The notes under the pieces: model-generated | The model's input: only the letters and a program-made list of their open reading frames with translations | Told to the model about the DNA's origin: nothing | Database searches by the model: none | Source of the DNA: Fen-671 sp963794745 | GTDB lineage: Bacteria > Actinomycetota > Acidimicrobiia > Acidimicrobiales > Palsa-688 | Assembly (NCBI GenBank): GCA_963794745.1 | Contig: CAWCEZ010000007.1 | Location: forward strand, 248,001 to 312,000 | Length of the DNA stretch: 64,000 nt | Direction of reading: 5' to 3' | Translations under genes and position numbers: made by a program | Shown: positions 18,733-28,309 of the stretch, one piece after another | Numbering within the stretch: the stretch's first letter is position 1 | Layout of the letters: each line of letters opens with the position of its first letter

Positions 18733-18909
18733 CAGCATTGCTCCTTTGCCCGTCGGTCCGGGGCAAAGGAGCTGCCCGGGCGACCCGAACTCCCTGTCCC
18801 GGGAGGTCCTACAACTGAACAGCGATGCGATCGCAGTTCGATCGCATGGGTCGCCCGGCCGCAAGATGCCGGACGGGGATCCTCCGGATAGGAGGTTGCG
18901 GACTCATGC

Positions 18910-18939
18910 TTGTGGGGCGACTGCGGCCGTGGTTACACT
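18910..18939 (+). promoter_or_regulatory. Promoter of the second peptide-type importer
   Basis: -35 TTGTGG (18910-18915), 18-base spacer, -10 TACACT (18934-18939). The promoter of the GntR gene at 28.26 kb has the same -35, the same spacer length and the same -10, which strongly supports both. Confidence 0.7.
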
Positions 18940-18940
18940 G

Positions 18941-18958
18941 TGGTAGGAGGTTGGACCA
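18941..18958 (+). promoter_or_regulatory. Shared 18-bp element at the transcription start (likely GntR operator)
   Basis: TGGTAGGAGGTTGGACCA is identical to 28291-28308 upstream of the GntR gene. It begins 1 base after the -10 and carries outer TGGT...ACCA arms. Similarity continues downstream (GGGG-CTCGAG and TCAACTG), where in the GntR copy it is already coding sequence. A repressor bound here would block the start site. Confidence 0.65.
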
Positions 18959-19037
18959 CACGGGGCTCGAGCGCACAGTTCAACTGGTCTAATAAAACAG
19001 TAAAGCGGTTATTGTCCGGACCTTGGAGGAGGAAATA

Positions 19038-20717
19038 ATGTCTCATAAACACGCCCCAAAATCGCAAGATAATTCTGGCGACACGCTTGACGGTGTTGTC
19101 CGTGGCCATTTTGAGGGCACGCTCACGCGGCGCGAAGCGATCCTGCGCGCGTCCGCCCTAGGTTTGTCAATGTCCGGTCTCGCTGCCCTACTGGCCGCCG
19201 AGCCGGCCAGCGCTTCCCCGCTCACTAAGCGCTCTGAAGCACTTGGCACGCTATCGCCTGCGATCACGCCTGCCCGTGGCGGCACATATACCGAAGCGTA
19301 CCTGCTCACTCCGACAAAGCTTAATACGGTACACGGTCCCTTCGCCGATGAATATTATCCCGCCTTTTTCGATAATGTCATCCTGAAGGACCCGAAAGGC
19401 AATATCGTCCCCGACCTCGCGGAATCCTGGACCATTTCCCCCGACGGGCTTACGGTGACCTTGAAGATCCGCGACGGCCTGAAGTACTGGTCCGGTGCGC
19501 CCGACGACGCAGCTACCATCGCTGCCTGCCTCGAATCGCAGCGCGACGGCGGCCCGAACACCGCCTTCCTCACCGGTGTCAGCTCTTTCACGGCTGGTCC
19601 GGGCAACACGGTGCTCATCAAGCTCAAGCACCCGTGGTATGGCGTGCTCAATACCATGGCAACGGTCTGGATGGTCTCGGCCAACCCAGCGTACGCTGCC
19701 AAGTACGCCAACTCGTATGGGACCGCCGGGACGGTCGACGGCAGCGGGCCGTTCATTCTCGAGTCGTTCGACCCGGCCACGGCTGTCGTCGGCAAGCGCA
19801 ACCCGAACTACTCGACGATCATGCCATTCGTCTCAAATAAAGGCCCGGCCTACCTCGACAAAGTCCAATGGAACGTCGTGCTCGACGCCGCGACCCGAAG
19901 CTCGGAGATCGAAGCGGGAACGGTAGACTGCGTGACCCAGCCCTCACTCGAGAACGTCGCCGGCTTCAAGGCCAACCCAAACCTTGTCGTTGTTGACCTT
20001 CCGCAGATCGCCAACTATTACCTTGCGCTCAATCAGACGCGAACTGAGCTCGGCTTCAACAATCCGAAGGTGCGCCAGGCCATCTCCCACGCTATCGACC
20101 GCCGGGGCCTCGTCGAGGCGGTTTTCTTCGGCTATGGCGTGCCCACCTATGGTCCTCTCTTCCCAGCAGACAGCCGCTACAACCCAGCCGTAGAGGCTTA
20201 CAACCAGTACGACCCCGAGAAGGCAAAGGCTCTCTTGAAGGCCGCCGGCCACAAGTCCATCTCCTTCGAGATCTGGACGCAGCCAGACGAGTTCCAGGAG
20301 AACCTCCTGGAGGCGATCGCCGGCAACCTCCAAGATGTCGGCATCAATATGAACGTCCTCGTTCAGGAGACGGTCGGCTTTTTCCCCGGCCTTGCCACAT
20401 CGGACGCGTTCATGTTCGAGTGGCTCTTCGACGATGCTATTTCGATTATCGCGTTCGTCCTCAGCCTCCCGACGGCAAAGTACACCGGTCCGTCGCCGGC
20501 TTCCCGGAAGGCTGTCGCCGACTACTTCAGCGCCAAAACGCTCGCATCCTCGAACAATGCAGCCCGTCAGATGCAGGTGGCGATTGCAAGCGAACTGCCT
20601 ATCATCCCGCTCGTTACGCCGAACCAAGTCTGGGTCCACAGTTCGAAGGTCCACGGCCTGCAACCGACGGCCACCATGATCTATCCTCGCTGGAACGATG
20701 TTTGGATCGAGCCGTAA
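19038..20717 (+). CDS. ABC importer solute-binding protein, family 5, Tat-exported
   Basis: 559 residues. GGAGGAGG lies just upstream of the ATG. A twin-arginine signal (LTRREAILRASALGLSMSGL near 28-47, ending at PASA) implies folded export through Tat. The mature part has the family-5 markers DLAESWTISPDGLTVTLKIRDGLKYW and VRQAISHAIDRRGLVEAV. First gene of an importer operon under the shared GntR-type promoter; followed by a strong hairpin before the permeases. Ligand unknown. Confidence 0.92.
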   Translation: MSHKHAPKSQDNSGDTLDGVVRGHFEGTLTRREAILRASALGLSMSGLAALLAAEPASASPLTKRSEALGTLSPAITPARGGTYTEAYLLTPTKLNTVHGPFADEYYPAFFDNVILKDPKGNIVPDLAESWTISPDGLTVTLKIRDGLKYWSGAPDDAATIAACLESQRDGGPNTAFLTGVSSFTAGPGNTVLIKLKHPWYGVLNTMATVWMVSANPAYAAKYANSYGTAGTVDGSGPFILESFDPATAVVGKRNPNYSTIMPFVSNKGPAYLDKVQWNVVLDAATRSSEIEAGTVDCVTQPSLENVAGFKANPNLVVVDLPQIANYYLALNQTRTELGFNNPKVRQAISHAIDRRGLVEAVFFGYGVPTYGPLFPADSRYNPAVEAYNQYDPEKAKALLKAAGHKSISFEIWTQPDEFQENLLEAIAGNLQDVGINMNVLVQETVGFFPGLATSDAFMFEWLFDDAISIIAFVLSLPTAKYTGPSPASRKAVADYFSAKTLASSNNAARQMQVAIASELPIIPLVTPNQVWVHSSKVHGLQPTATMIYPRWNDVWIEP

Positions 20718-20744
20718 TCTTCTTTGGCCACGAACCGCCTGATG

Positions 20745-20788
20745 AGACGCACACCTCAGAACTCATCTGAGGTGTGCGTCTTGTTTTC
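20745..20788 (+). terminator. Rho-independent terminator between binding protein and permeases
   Basis: AGACGCACACCTCA pairs perfectly with TGAGGTGTGCGTCT (14 bp) around a 9-base loop, followed by TGTTTT. It lies 28 bases after the binding-protein stop and before the permease gene in the same direction, so it probably attenuates the operon and keeps binding protein in excess over membrane parts. Confidence 0.85.
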
Positions 20789-20815
20789 TCCCGTACCGAT
20801 TTGTAGGTTGCGCTG

Positions 20816-21751
20816 ATGGGCCGTTTCGTCCTGCACCGCTTCGCCTACTCTTGCGTCCTGCTATTGGTGGTCTCGGCACTCGTGTTCTTCGGGCTCCGAG
20901 TCGCTCCGGGAAGCGTCATGCAGACCGTCACCAATCCCTACAGCCAAGAGAAGTTCATCAAGACCGCCGAAGCGAAGCGCCTCGGGTTGGACAAACCCCT
21001 CCTCGACCAGTACTTCTTGTTCCTGAAACATGTTGTTACGGGGCGGCTCGGTCTTTCGCTTGTGAGCGGCCTACCGATCGCGACGATTATCGGGCATGCC
21101 GCAGTGAAGACCGCGGAGCTGGCATCTGTAGCGGTACTGCTCACTTACGGCTTTGCGATCCCCTTTGGGGTCCTGGCGGGATGGAGGCGGAACAGCTTTG
21201 TTGACCGCCTCCTCCTCCTTATCGCCGTGCTCGGCATGGGGATCCCTAATTTTTTCTTGGCAGTTCTGCTCATCCAGCTCTTCGCGGTGAAGCTGCATTG
21301 GCTCCCTGTCGCTGGCTCGACGGGGTTCAACAGCCTCATACTCCCTGCAGTCGTGCTGTCCGCCGAAGCCGTTGCGATCAACTTCCGGCTCATGCGGTCG
21401 TCTGTCCTGGATGAGGTGAACCGAGAGTACGTCCAGTCGCTGCGTGCTCGAGGTCTTTCAGAACCACGGATCATCTGGCGCCATAGCTTGAGAAACGCTC
21501 TTCCACCCGTGATCGCGCTCGCCGGGGTCATGATCAGGACAATCGTCGGCTATTCCATGATCGTCGAGGTGATCTTTTCGTGGCCCGGGCTGGGGTTCCA
21601 GTTGGTCAACAGCGTGCTCCAGCGCGATTATGCCCTTGCCCAGATGCTCGCTCTACTGCTCGCAGGGGTTGTTATCGCGGGTAACTTCCTTGCCGATGTC
21701 GGCCATCGTCTCGCCGACCCGCGGATACGTGGTCAGGGCAGCCAGGCATGA
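20816..21751 (+). CDS. ABC importer permease, DppB type
   Basis: 311 residues, six predicted membrane segments. First helix FVLHRFAYSCVLLLVVSALVFF, then LGLDKPLLDQYFLFLKHVVTGRLG and the cytoplasmic SLRARGLSEPRIIWRHSLRNALP loop that docks the ATPase. Ribosome site is weak (TAGGTTG). Ends with a 4-base ATGA overlap with the next permease. Confidence 0.92.
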   Translation: MGRFVLHRFAYSCVLLLVVSALVFFGLRVAPGSVMQTVTNPYSQEKFIKTAEAKRLGLDKPLLDQYFLFLKHVVTGRLGLSLVSGLPIATIIGHAAVKTAELASVAVLLTYGFAIPFGVLAGWRRNSFVDRLLLLIAVLGMGIPNFFLAVLLIQLFAVKLHWLPVAGSTGFNSLILPAVVLSAEAVAINFRLMRSSVLDEVNREYVQSLRARGLSEPRIIWRHSLRNALPPVIALAGVMIRTIVGYSMIVEVIFSWPGLGFQLVNSVLQRDYALAQMLALLLAGVVIAGNFLADVGHRLADPRIRGQGSQA

Positions 21752-22683
21752 GCGACGTCCGTGCTCCCAGCGAGATGGAGATGCTCGCCGAGGCACCTCT
21801 TGACGATGACGCGGTTGTCAAGCACGCGCTCCTGCGGGAGGGCTTCTCGTCTCTGCGCCGGAGCAAAGTCGCAAGTCTTGGCGGGCTTCTCGTCATCGTG
21901 TTCTTCGTCGTTGGCATTGTTGGAGCGCTGCTGCTCCTGGTCCCTTCGTGGCATCACCTCTATCTGCAACAGGACCTTTCGGCCGCGCTCAAGCCCCCCT
22001 TCTCCAAAGGACATATTCTCGGGACGGACACGTTCGGCCGTGACTTGACGTGGCGCGTGATCGCCGGGACGGGCATATCACTCTATGTAGGCGTGACGAT
22101 GGCAGTCTCTTCGGTTGTCATCGGGTTCGTGTTGGGTTCCATCGCGGGCTACTTCCGCGGCCCCGCAGACGTCGGTGTCTCCGGTCTCATGGACCTCGCT
22201 TGGGGGTTCCCGGTCATCCTCGCAGCGGTGATCCTTGCCGGGGTCTTTAGCCCTGGGCTCAAGGTCGTTATCATCGCCGTCGTTGTAGTCAACTGGGCGA
22301 GCTTCGCACGAATCGTGAGGACTCAGGCAGCATCCCTACGCCAGCGCGAGTTTGTCGAGGCCGCCCGTGCGTTGGGCGTCCCGAGCTGGGTCATCATATT
22401 GAAGCATTTCGCGCCGAACATGCTCGGGACCGCACTAGTCATGAGCTCCTACTACATCGCCTCGGGTGTCGTGGTGGAAGCGAGTTTCGCCTTCATTGGC
22501 CTTGGCGCCCAACCGCCTACGCCGAGCCTTGGACAGATGATCGCGACGGGAGCTCCCTTCTTGCAGACCGACCCGTGGATGGCAATTGTCCCCGGTGTCG
22601 TGATAGCGCTGATCGTCCTCGGGCTCAACATTTTCGGGGACGCGCTTCGCGATGCTTTCGACCCACGCCTTAGACAGTCGTAG
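21748..22683 (+). CDS. ABC importer permease, DppC type
   Basis: 311 residues. Contains the DppC hallmark HILGTDTFGRDLTWRVIAGTG region and the ARALGVPSWVIILKHFAPN coupling loop; membrane segments at about 40-65 and five after 100. Start overlaps the previous stop as ATGA. Confidence 0.92.
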   Translation: MSDVRAPSEMEMLAEAPLDDDAVVKHALLREGFSSLRRSKVASLGGLLVIVFFVVGIVGALLLLVPSWHHLYLQQDLSAALKPPFSKGHILGTDTFGRDLTWRVIAGTGISLYVGVTMAVSSVVIGFVLGSIAGYFRGPADVGVSGLMDLAWGFPVILAAVILAGVFSPGLKVVIIAVVVVNWASFARIVRTQAASLRQREFVEAARALGVPSWVIILKHFAPNMLGTALVMSSYYIASGVVVEASFAFIGLGAQPPTPSLGQMIATGAPFLQTDPWMAIVPGVVIALIVLGLNIFGDALRDAFDPRLRQS

Positions 22684-22723
22684 CGCGATCGTGCCGGACC
22701 ACACCCATCACCCTCAGCAGAAC

Positions 22724-23728
22724 ATGGCAACCAGCCCGTTTACGTCCGATGACGTCCTCGAGGTCAAGGACCTGACAGTGACGATGAAGCTACGGCAAGG
22801 GACGATCCGGCCTGTCGACGGCGTGACGTTATCCCTGAAGCGGGGCGAGATCCTCGGGCTAGTGGGAGAGAGCGGGTGCGGCAAGACCACCGTCGCCCTC
22901 GCCGTAGCGGCGTTGTTGCCCCGGTTCGCCACCATTACCGGGGGTCAAATCCTGCTCAACGGCCAAGACCTGGCGGCTCTCAAGCAGTCGGAGATGCGGA
23001 CGGTCCGCGGGGCGAAGATCGGTACCGTGTTCCAGGACCCGATGAGCAGCCTGGACCCTTGCTTCAGGGTTGGCGACCAGATAACAGAGGCAGTCCGCGC
23101 CCACGGCCGTGTAAGCCGCGCCGACGCGGATGCCAAGGCGGTCGCGATGCTCCAAACCGTCGGCATGCCGGACCCGGCTCGTCAGATGCGTGCCTACCCG
23201 CACGAGCTTTCGGGCGGGATGCGGCAACGGGTGGGCCTCGCGATCGCGTTGGTCGCAGATCCGATCGTGCTTGTAGCGGACGAACCGACGACCGCGCTGG
23301 ACGTCACATTACAGAAGCAGATCCTCCGGCTGCTTAAGCACCTTCGTAGCGAGTTCGGCTTCAGCGCGATCTTCATCACACATGATCTCGCGGTCGTGGA
23401 CGAGGTAGCGGACCGCGTCGCGGTGATGTACTGCGGGCAAATTGTCGAGAGCGGCCCGGTGGACGATGTATTGCAGGACCCGCGTCATCCCTACACCCAG
23501 GGGCTCCTTCGCAGCATGCCAGGCCTCGCAACGCCCGGGCATGACGTGCCGGTGATCGGCGGAGAGGTCCCTGACATGCTCAAGCTCCCGGGCGGGTGCA
23601 GATTTCAGCCGCGCTGTGCAAACCGGGTCGAAAGGTGCGCCGAGAGCGTGCCGGAGCTTGGCCCAATCGGCGGGGACCGCGAACTTCGCTGCTACAACCC
23701 CACCCCTCTTTCCTCGGTGATGGAATGA
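22724..23728 (+). CDS. ABC importer ATPase, DppD type
   Basis: About 334 residues. Walker A GESGCGKTT, Q-loop FQDPMSSLDP, signature LSGGMRQR, Walker B VLVADEPTTALD, H-loop THDLAVVDE, and the oligopeptide C-terminal region with CRFQPRCANRVERC. Start is uncertain: ATG 22724 fits the family N-terminus best (MATSPFTSDD), but GTG 22691 and ATG 22652 (overlapping the permease) are in frame; none has a strong ribosome site. Confidence 0.9.
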   Translation: MATSPFTSDDVLEVKDLTVTMKLRQGTIRPVDGVTLSLKRGEILGLVGESGCGKTTVALAVAALLPRFATITGGQILLNGQDLAALKQSEMRTVRGAKIGTVFQDPMSSLDPCFRVGDQITEAVRAHGRVSRADADAKAVAMLQTVGMPDPARQMRAYPHELSGGMRQRVGLAIALVADPIVLVADEPTTALDVTLQKQILRLLKHLRSEFGFSAIFITHDLAVVDEVADRVAVMYCGQIVESGPVDDVLQDPRHPYTQGLLRSMPGLATPGHDVPVIGGEVPDMLKLPGGCRFQPRCANRVERCAESVPELGPIGGDRELRCYNPTPLSSVME

Positions 23729-24610
23729 CTATGGGCGCGGGCCAAGTCCCCGTTTTGAGCGCACACGACCTCAGCAAGAGCTTTGTCACTCGTCGGGATC
23801 TTTTCGGGCGGCCGGCCGCCTCGTTCTCGGCCCTCAAGGGTGTGAACCTGGCCCTGTTCAAGGGCGAGACCGTGGCACTCGTCGGCGAGAGCGGCAGCGG
23901 TAAGAGCACCCTGGCGCGGTGCATGCTCCGTCTGGTCCAACCGTCCTCCGGCAGCGTCCTGTTCGGTGACGTCGACGTGCTCAACGCCTCGCGCCCGCAA
24001 CTTCAGGACTTTCGGCGGCACGTCCAGATCGTGTTCCAAGATCCGTTCGGGTCACTCGACCCGCGACTGAGGATCGGGACAAGCATCGCTGAGGGGATGC
24101 GACATCTCGGGTTCACGTCAGCTCAGTCGCGGGCACGTTGCATAGAACTGCTCGAACTCGTACAGCTCTCTCCACGAGCGCTTGACCGGTACCCACATGA
24201 GTTCTCCGGCGGCCAGCGCCAGCGCATCAGCATTGCTAGAGCGCTGGGGCCGAACCCGAGCATACTTTTGGCCGACGAGCCGGTGAGCGCCTTGGACGTT
24301 TCCGTGCAAGGAGCCATCCTCAACCTGCTGCCGCGACCTGCAGGATAAACTCGGGCTGACGTACCTCATCATTACCCACGATTTGTCGGTCGTGAGGAAC
24401 ATCAGTGATCGTGTGGCAGTCATGTACCAAGGTGCATTGGTCGAGAACGCACCAGCCGACGAGTTCTTTGACCACCCCCAACATCCTCATTCACGCGAGT
24501 TGATCGCAGCGGCCCCCTCGCTCGAACTTCGCTCGCGACTGCACACGACCCGCCAAGCCGAGCAGCCTTCGCGCCCGGACGGTACGACAGGTCCCGGTGA
24601 GGAACCGTGA
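23725..24610 (+). CDS. ABC importer ATPase, DppF type, frameshifted near 24331
   Basis: Starts MTMGAGQVPVLS with an ATGA overlap with the preceding ATPase. Walker A GESGSGKST, FQDPFGSLDP, FSGGQRQR and ILLADEPVSALD are in the first frame, which then stops prematurely; the next frame resumes exactly in family register with RDLQDKLGLTYLIITHDLSV and the remaining C-terminus. One extra C in CTGCTGCCGCGAC explains it. The joined protein is about 294 residues, normal length with a short C-terminus. Probably functional in the organism. Confidence 0.82.
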
Positions 24611-24733
24611 TCTGTGCACGCAAGATCCGCCTTGATTGCCGGCCGCCTTCTCTCCGTGGTTCGCGACGGCGATGCTACTGTCGCGTGGGATCTTCCGCTA
24701 CGTCGGCCCTGACGACCCGAGGAGTGTTCAACA

Positions 24734-25993
24734 ATGCGTTTTGACTTGCTGGTCCGCGGCGGCGAGGTCATCGATCCCGGCGGCGCAAACGAGGGTCAGC
24801 TTGACGTCGCTGTGACCCGCGGCCGGATCGCGGCTGTGGACCGCTCCATCCCACGCGAATCGGCAGCGCGCGTGATTGACGCGGATGGGATGTTCGTCAC
24901 ACCCGGCCTCGTCGACCTGCATACTCATGTCTACCGGGGGGCGACCTATTGGGGCCTCGACCCTGACCCAATTGCCTCGCGGACGGGCGTGACGACCTGG
25001 GCCGATGCCGGTTCAGCGGGTGCTCTGACCCTACCGGGTTTCAGGGAGTTCATAATCGAGCGTTCCGCGGCCCGCATCAAGGCTTTCCTCAACATCTCCA
25101 TGATCGGGCTCGTTGGCGAGAACCACGAGAGCGCCAACCTCTCGTACCTCGACACGGACCTTTTCAGGCGGCTCGTCGACGAACATCGTGATCTCGTAGT
25201 CGGTGTGAAGGTCAGGATGGGGACACCAAACGTGGGTGAGAACGGGATAGAACCGCTCCGGCGTGCCCGCCGTGCCGCCGATGAATGTGGGCTCCCGCTC
25301 ATGGTGCACGTCTCGGTTGCCCCGCCTTCGATCGAGGAGGTGCTCGCACTAATGAGACCAGGCGATATCCTCACGCACTGTTGCACCGGCCTCAGCATGC
25401 GGATCGTGGACGAAAACGGGCAATTGTTCGATTTCGCGAAGCGCGCCTGGGACGAAGGTGTTGTGATGGACACCGCTCACGGTAGTGGCTCGTTCTCATG
25501 GGCAACGGCCGAGGCATTGATCGCGGTGGGCCGCCTACCCGACACGATCTCGACCGATCTGCACCAGTTGAGCATCAGGTTCCCTGCGTACGACCTTCCA
25601 ACCTGCCTCAGTAAGTTCCTCCACCTCGGGGTCTCTCTTCGCGACGCGGTACGGGCAGCAACCTATCGACCCGCGGAGGTCCTCGGCCTGGAACGCGAGA
25701 TCGGCTCGCTCCGCCCCGGCATGACCGCCGACATCGCGCTCTTCGAGCTCCTTGCGGGTCATTTTCCCCTCTACGACGCGCCCGGTGAGGTGCGCGAAGC
25801 ACGCCAGCTCCTCCGGGCCAAGCTTACGATCCTGGCGGGTAGGCCCATGCGATCGATGCCAGCATCTCCCCCCGCACCGTGGATCGAAGAACCGACCTGG
25901 CCTGCGGACCAGAGCCCGTTCTCGCGAAGGCAGCGGGAGCTGAGGGAACTTGGGCACACGCCAGACGCGATGGCCGCGGGCCTCGGGACGTAA
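24734..25993 (+). CDS. Amidohydrolase/deacetylase family metallohydrolase
   Basis: 419 residues of the amidohydrolase superfamily, dihydroorotase/D-aminoacylase branch. Metal ligands are visible: VDLHTHV (HxH near 63-65), GVKVRM with the carboxylatable Lys near 157, MVHVS and LTHCC for the next two histidines, and STDLHQ for the catalytic Asp. The C-terminal IGSLRPGMTADIALFEL returns to the small beta domain. GAGGAG-like site 9 bases before ATG. Follows the importer operon by 123 bases, so it likely acts on the imported compound, hydrolysing an amide, lactam or acetyl group (inference). Confidence 0.85.
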   Translation: MRFDLLVRGGEVIDPGGANEGQLDVAVTRGRIAAVDRSIPRESAARVIDADGMFVTPGLVDLHTHVYRGATYWGLDPDPIASRTGVTTWADAGSAGALTLPGFREFIIERSAARIKAFLNISMIGLVGENHESANLSYLDTDLFRRLVDEHRDLVVGVKVRMGTPNVGENGIEPLRRARRAADECGLPLMVHVSVAPPSIEEVLALMRPGDILTHCCTGLSMRIVDENGQLFDFAKRAWDEGVVMDTAHGSGSFSWATAEALIAVGRLPDTISTDLHQLSIRFPAYDLPTCLSKFLHLGVSLRDAVRAATYRPAEVLGLEREIGSLRPGMTADIALFELLAGHFPLYDAPGEVREARQLLRAKLTILAGRPMRSMPASPPAPWIEEPTWPADQSPFSRRQRELRELGHTPDAMAAGLGT

Positions 25994-26002
25994 TCGCTGG
26001 CC

Positions 26003-27020
26003 CTAGTAGCCCGCCTTCTTGTCCACGATATTGAAGAGAGGTTCACCTCTCCGATAGAGCGCCAAGTTCCTTGCGAAGTACTCCACGGCCAGCGCTGGCG
26101 TAGTTTGCCATGACCCCGCCTGCGTGTGGTGTGATGAGAACGTTTGGAAGCCCCCATAGGGCGTTATCGGATGGGAGCGGCTCCTCAGTGAACACGTCCA
26201 GGCCGGCAGCGCGGATTGCCCGGGACCGAAGGGCGAGCACGAGGGCTGGTTCATCGACCACCGCCCCACGTGCGACGTTCACGAGGATCGCGTTCTTGCG
26301 CAAGGCCAGGATCACCTTGCTGGAAACCAGCCCTCGTGTCTGCGCGGTGAGAGGGCAAGCGACGATGAGCCAGTCGCAAGCGGCCGCCTCGGACATTAGG
26401 TCCTCGGCGCGAGAGACTGTCGCAAACTCGGCAACGGGCTTGCCCGAGCGGTTCACCCCGGAGACGACCATGCCAAAAGCGAGAGCCCTGGTGGCAATCG
26501 CCCTTCCAATAGTTCCCGTACCTAGGACGAGTAGTCGCGTACCTTCCAAGCCTGCAACGTCTTGTGCTGGCGGCGGGGACCATTCAGACCGCGACTGCGA
26601 CAGGACTAGGGCGGGGATCCCACGTGCGAGCGCAAGCACGATAGCGAATGCATGCTCCGCTGTAGTAGCTGCGTGCATCCCCCGCACGTTGGTAAGGACG
26701 ATACGAGACGATATGAGCTCTGGGCTTAACAACCCTTCCACGCCGGCGGCGGTGGCTTGCCACCAGCGCAGCTGCGGGGATTGCGCGATCATCGACGCCG
26801 AAAGGCCCGGCCCGAACCACACTTCAGCCTTTCCCATGAGCTCGTTCAGCTCGGGAAGTCGGCTTGAAAGGGTGGTGCCGTTGTGCGCCTGGCCCACCGA
26901 GCCGTGCCAGAGAACTTCGCCCCCAAATCCCACGATCAACTCGATCTGGTCTTCGGTGAGCTCAACTCCAGAGACGATGGGCGTTGGCGTCGTACCATGA
27001 AATGCGACGTCATGGTTCAT
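26003..27020 (-). CDS. D-isomer specific 2-hydroxyacid dehydrogenase, frameshifted near 26090
   Basis: Interconverts 2-hydroxy and 2-oxo acids with NAD(P)H. NAD-binding LLVLGTGTIGRAIATRAL, catalytic Arg in NVARGAVVDEPAL, Glu in DVFTEEPLP and His in LITPHAGG are all present. After GGVMANYASA the expected C-terminus (LAVEYFARNLALYRRGEP) continues in another frame to 26003, so one extra base lies around 26085-26100. Joined length about 338. It starts 7 bases after the isomerase-like gene and shares its promoter. Confidence 0.85.
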
Positions 27021-27027
27021 TGCGATC

Positions 27028-27978
27028 TCAACTCTGCCCGTCTGGCCAGTAGCGGGCGATCCGCTCGCGAAGGAAGCGAGCTGAGTCCCTGATGTCGATG
27101 AACCCCTGCTCGCCCCGGCGTTCTCCGTCCTCGATAGAAATCCAGCCGCTAAAACCGCGAGCAGCCAGGCGACTGAGGATCGCGTCGTAGTCGTTCAAGC
27201 CTTCACCGAGGACGCCATGGCGCAAGGCCTGGGGGTAACCGGTGCCTTCGAACCTCTTGATGTCGTCGAGGGTGTAGCCCGGACGGAGAGAGCGGTCGCT
27301 GGCGCCCATCGATTTCACCCGGTCGACAACCAGGTCGAGGAGCTCGATCGGGTCCTCACCGGCGACGATCGCATTCGAGGGGTCAAAGTTGACTGAGAAC
27401 CACGGAGAATCGATCTGGTCAACTATCGCAAGAAAAAGCCGTTGTGGTTGAGCAAACTCCGGGTACGTCCAGCTCCCGTCTTTGTAGTGGTTCTCCATTA
27501 CGAGACGAACGGACTTCTCCTCTGCATACGACAGGCACGCCTTGATACCCTCTACTGCCCGCGAGATACCCTCGTCCTCGGGGACATCCGGCCAAGCTTG
27601 GCCCGAGAGGACCCGCACGCTGCGCCAGGAGGGACCGGGCGACAGTTCCACCATGACGTCCACCATCTCCCGGATGTACTTCACCGCTGCTTCCCAGCCT
27701 CCCGGACTTGGGTCGATGAAATCGGGTGAGGAGCACATCATCGGGATCTCAACGCCCACATTTTCAGCGCACGACCGTATCTTGGCAAGGTACCCGTCAT
27801 CGATGCTCTCGAGCACAGCCGGATAGAGCTCGACTCCTTCGAGCTCCATGAACGGCGCCCGCACGATCCAGTCCTCGACGGTCATCTCGCGGGCCATCAT
27901 CACGTCGAGATAACCCTTGGGAAAGGCTGCAATTCGAGGTCTCGGAGCGCCAGGAGCTGCATTTGACCCATCAGTCAT
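27028..27978 (-). CDS. Sugar phosphate isomerase/epimerase family TIM-barrel protein
   Basis: 316 residues, AP-endonuclease-2/xylose-isomerase-like TIM barrel. Metal-site signatures: ELEGVELYP early, LVMENHYKDGS (Glu of strand 5), FSVNFDPSNA (Asp) and WISIEDGE (final Glu). Such proteins isomerise or epimerise sugars, inositols or hydroxy-acids. Start ATG 27978; the reading frame stays open upstream but without family similarity. First gene of a two-gene unit with the 2-hydroxyacid dehydrogenase, divergent from the GntR regulator. Confidence 0.85.
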   Translation of the reverse strand: MTDGSNAAPGAPRPRIAAFPKGYLDVMMAREMTVEDWIVRAPFMELEGVELYPAVLESIDDGYLAKIRSCAENVGVEIPMMCSSPDFIDPSPGGWEAAVKYIREMVDVMVELSPGPSWRSVRVLSGQAWPDVPEDEGISRAVEGIKACLSYAEEKSVRLVMENHYKDGSWTYPEFAQPQRLFLAIVDQIDSPWFSVNFDPSNAIVAGEDPIELLDLVVDRVKSMGASDRSLRPGYTLDDIKRFEGTGYPQALRHGVLGEGLNDYDAILSRLAARGFSGWISIEDGERRGEQGFIDIRDSARFLRERIARYWPDGQS

Positions 27979-27989
27979 GCGACGCTCGG

Positions 27990-28165
27990 GGCCGAATTGA
28001 GAGCATTGCAGTTCGGCAAGACGGGCACGATTGCCGTGGGCTCGTGCCCCAAAGTGACGGGAAAGCGTAAGAGGTCCATGGGCTTCGATGATAGTACGGG
28101 CACCACTTCCGCAGGTTCGGGCCACCGGCGCGCCGAGCGGGCCGAGGTGGCCACAACGCACGGCC
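27990..28165 (-). pseudogene. Possible remnant of a zinc alcohol dehydrogenase N-terminal region
   Basis: Within the 331-bp gap between the isomerase and GntR genes, the minus strand reads three frame-shifted pieces that line up with zinc-dependent alcohol dehydrogenases in order: GAPVARTCGSGA, then YYHRSPWTSYAFP, then FPVTLGHEPTAIV. The last closely resembles the LGHE(P/I)xGxV metal-binding segment. The rest of the enzyme is absent. Short length makes this tentative. The rest of the gap holds only the GntR promoter. Confidence 0.35.
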
Positions 28166-28258
28166 GGCTATGTCGCGAACGGCCCACTTCAGCAGGACTG
28201 AGCCTGAATTTCCTGAGAAGACACGAGCTCTGGGGCTAGGAAGCTAAGAGGTGCTCAC

Positions 28259-28288
28259 TTGTGGTTGGCGTGCTGCCCTGGGTACACT
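28259..28288 (+). promoter_or_regulatory. Promoter of the GntR gene
   Basis: -35 TTGTGG (28259-28264), 18-base spacer, -10 TACACT (28283-28288), the same architecture as the importer promoter at 18.91 kb. Confidence 0.7.
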
Positions 28289-28290
28289 TT

Positions 28291-28308
28291 TGGTAGGAGG
28301 TTGGACCA
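28291..28308 (+). promoter_or_regulatory. Shared 18-bp element overlapping start site and ribosome site (likely autoregulatory operator)
   Basis: TGGTAGGAGGTTGGACCA, identical to 18941-18958. Here it also contains the AGGAGG ribosome site of the GntR gene, whose ATG begins 2 bases later, so protein bound here would block both initiation steps. Confidence 0.65.
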
Positions 28309-28309
28309 G

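Noticed and set aside
27997..28239. Plus-strand small ORF starting MRALQFGKTG
   Set aside because: Looks superficially like an alcohol dehydrogenase N-terminus but the similarity stops after ten residues; the opposite strand gives a better explanation.
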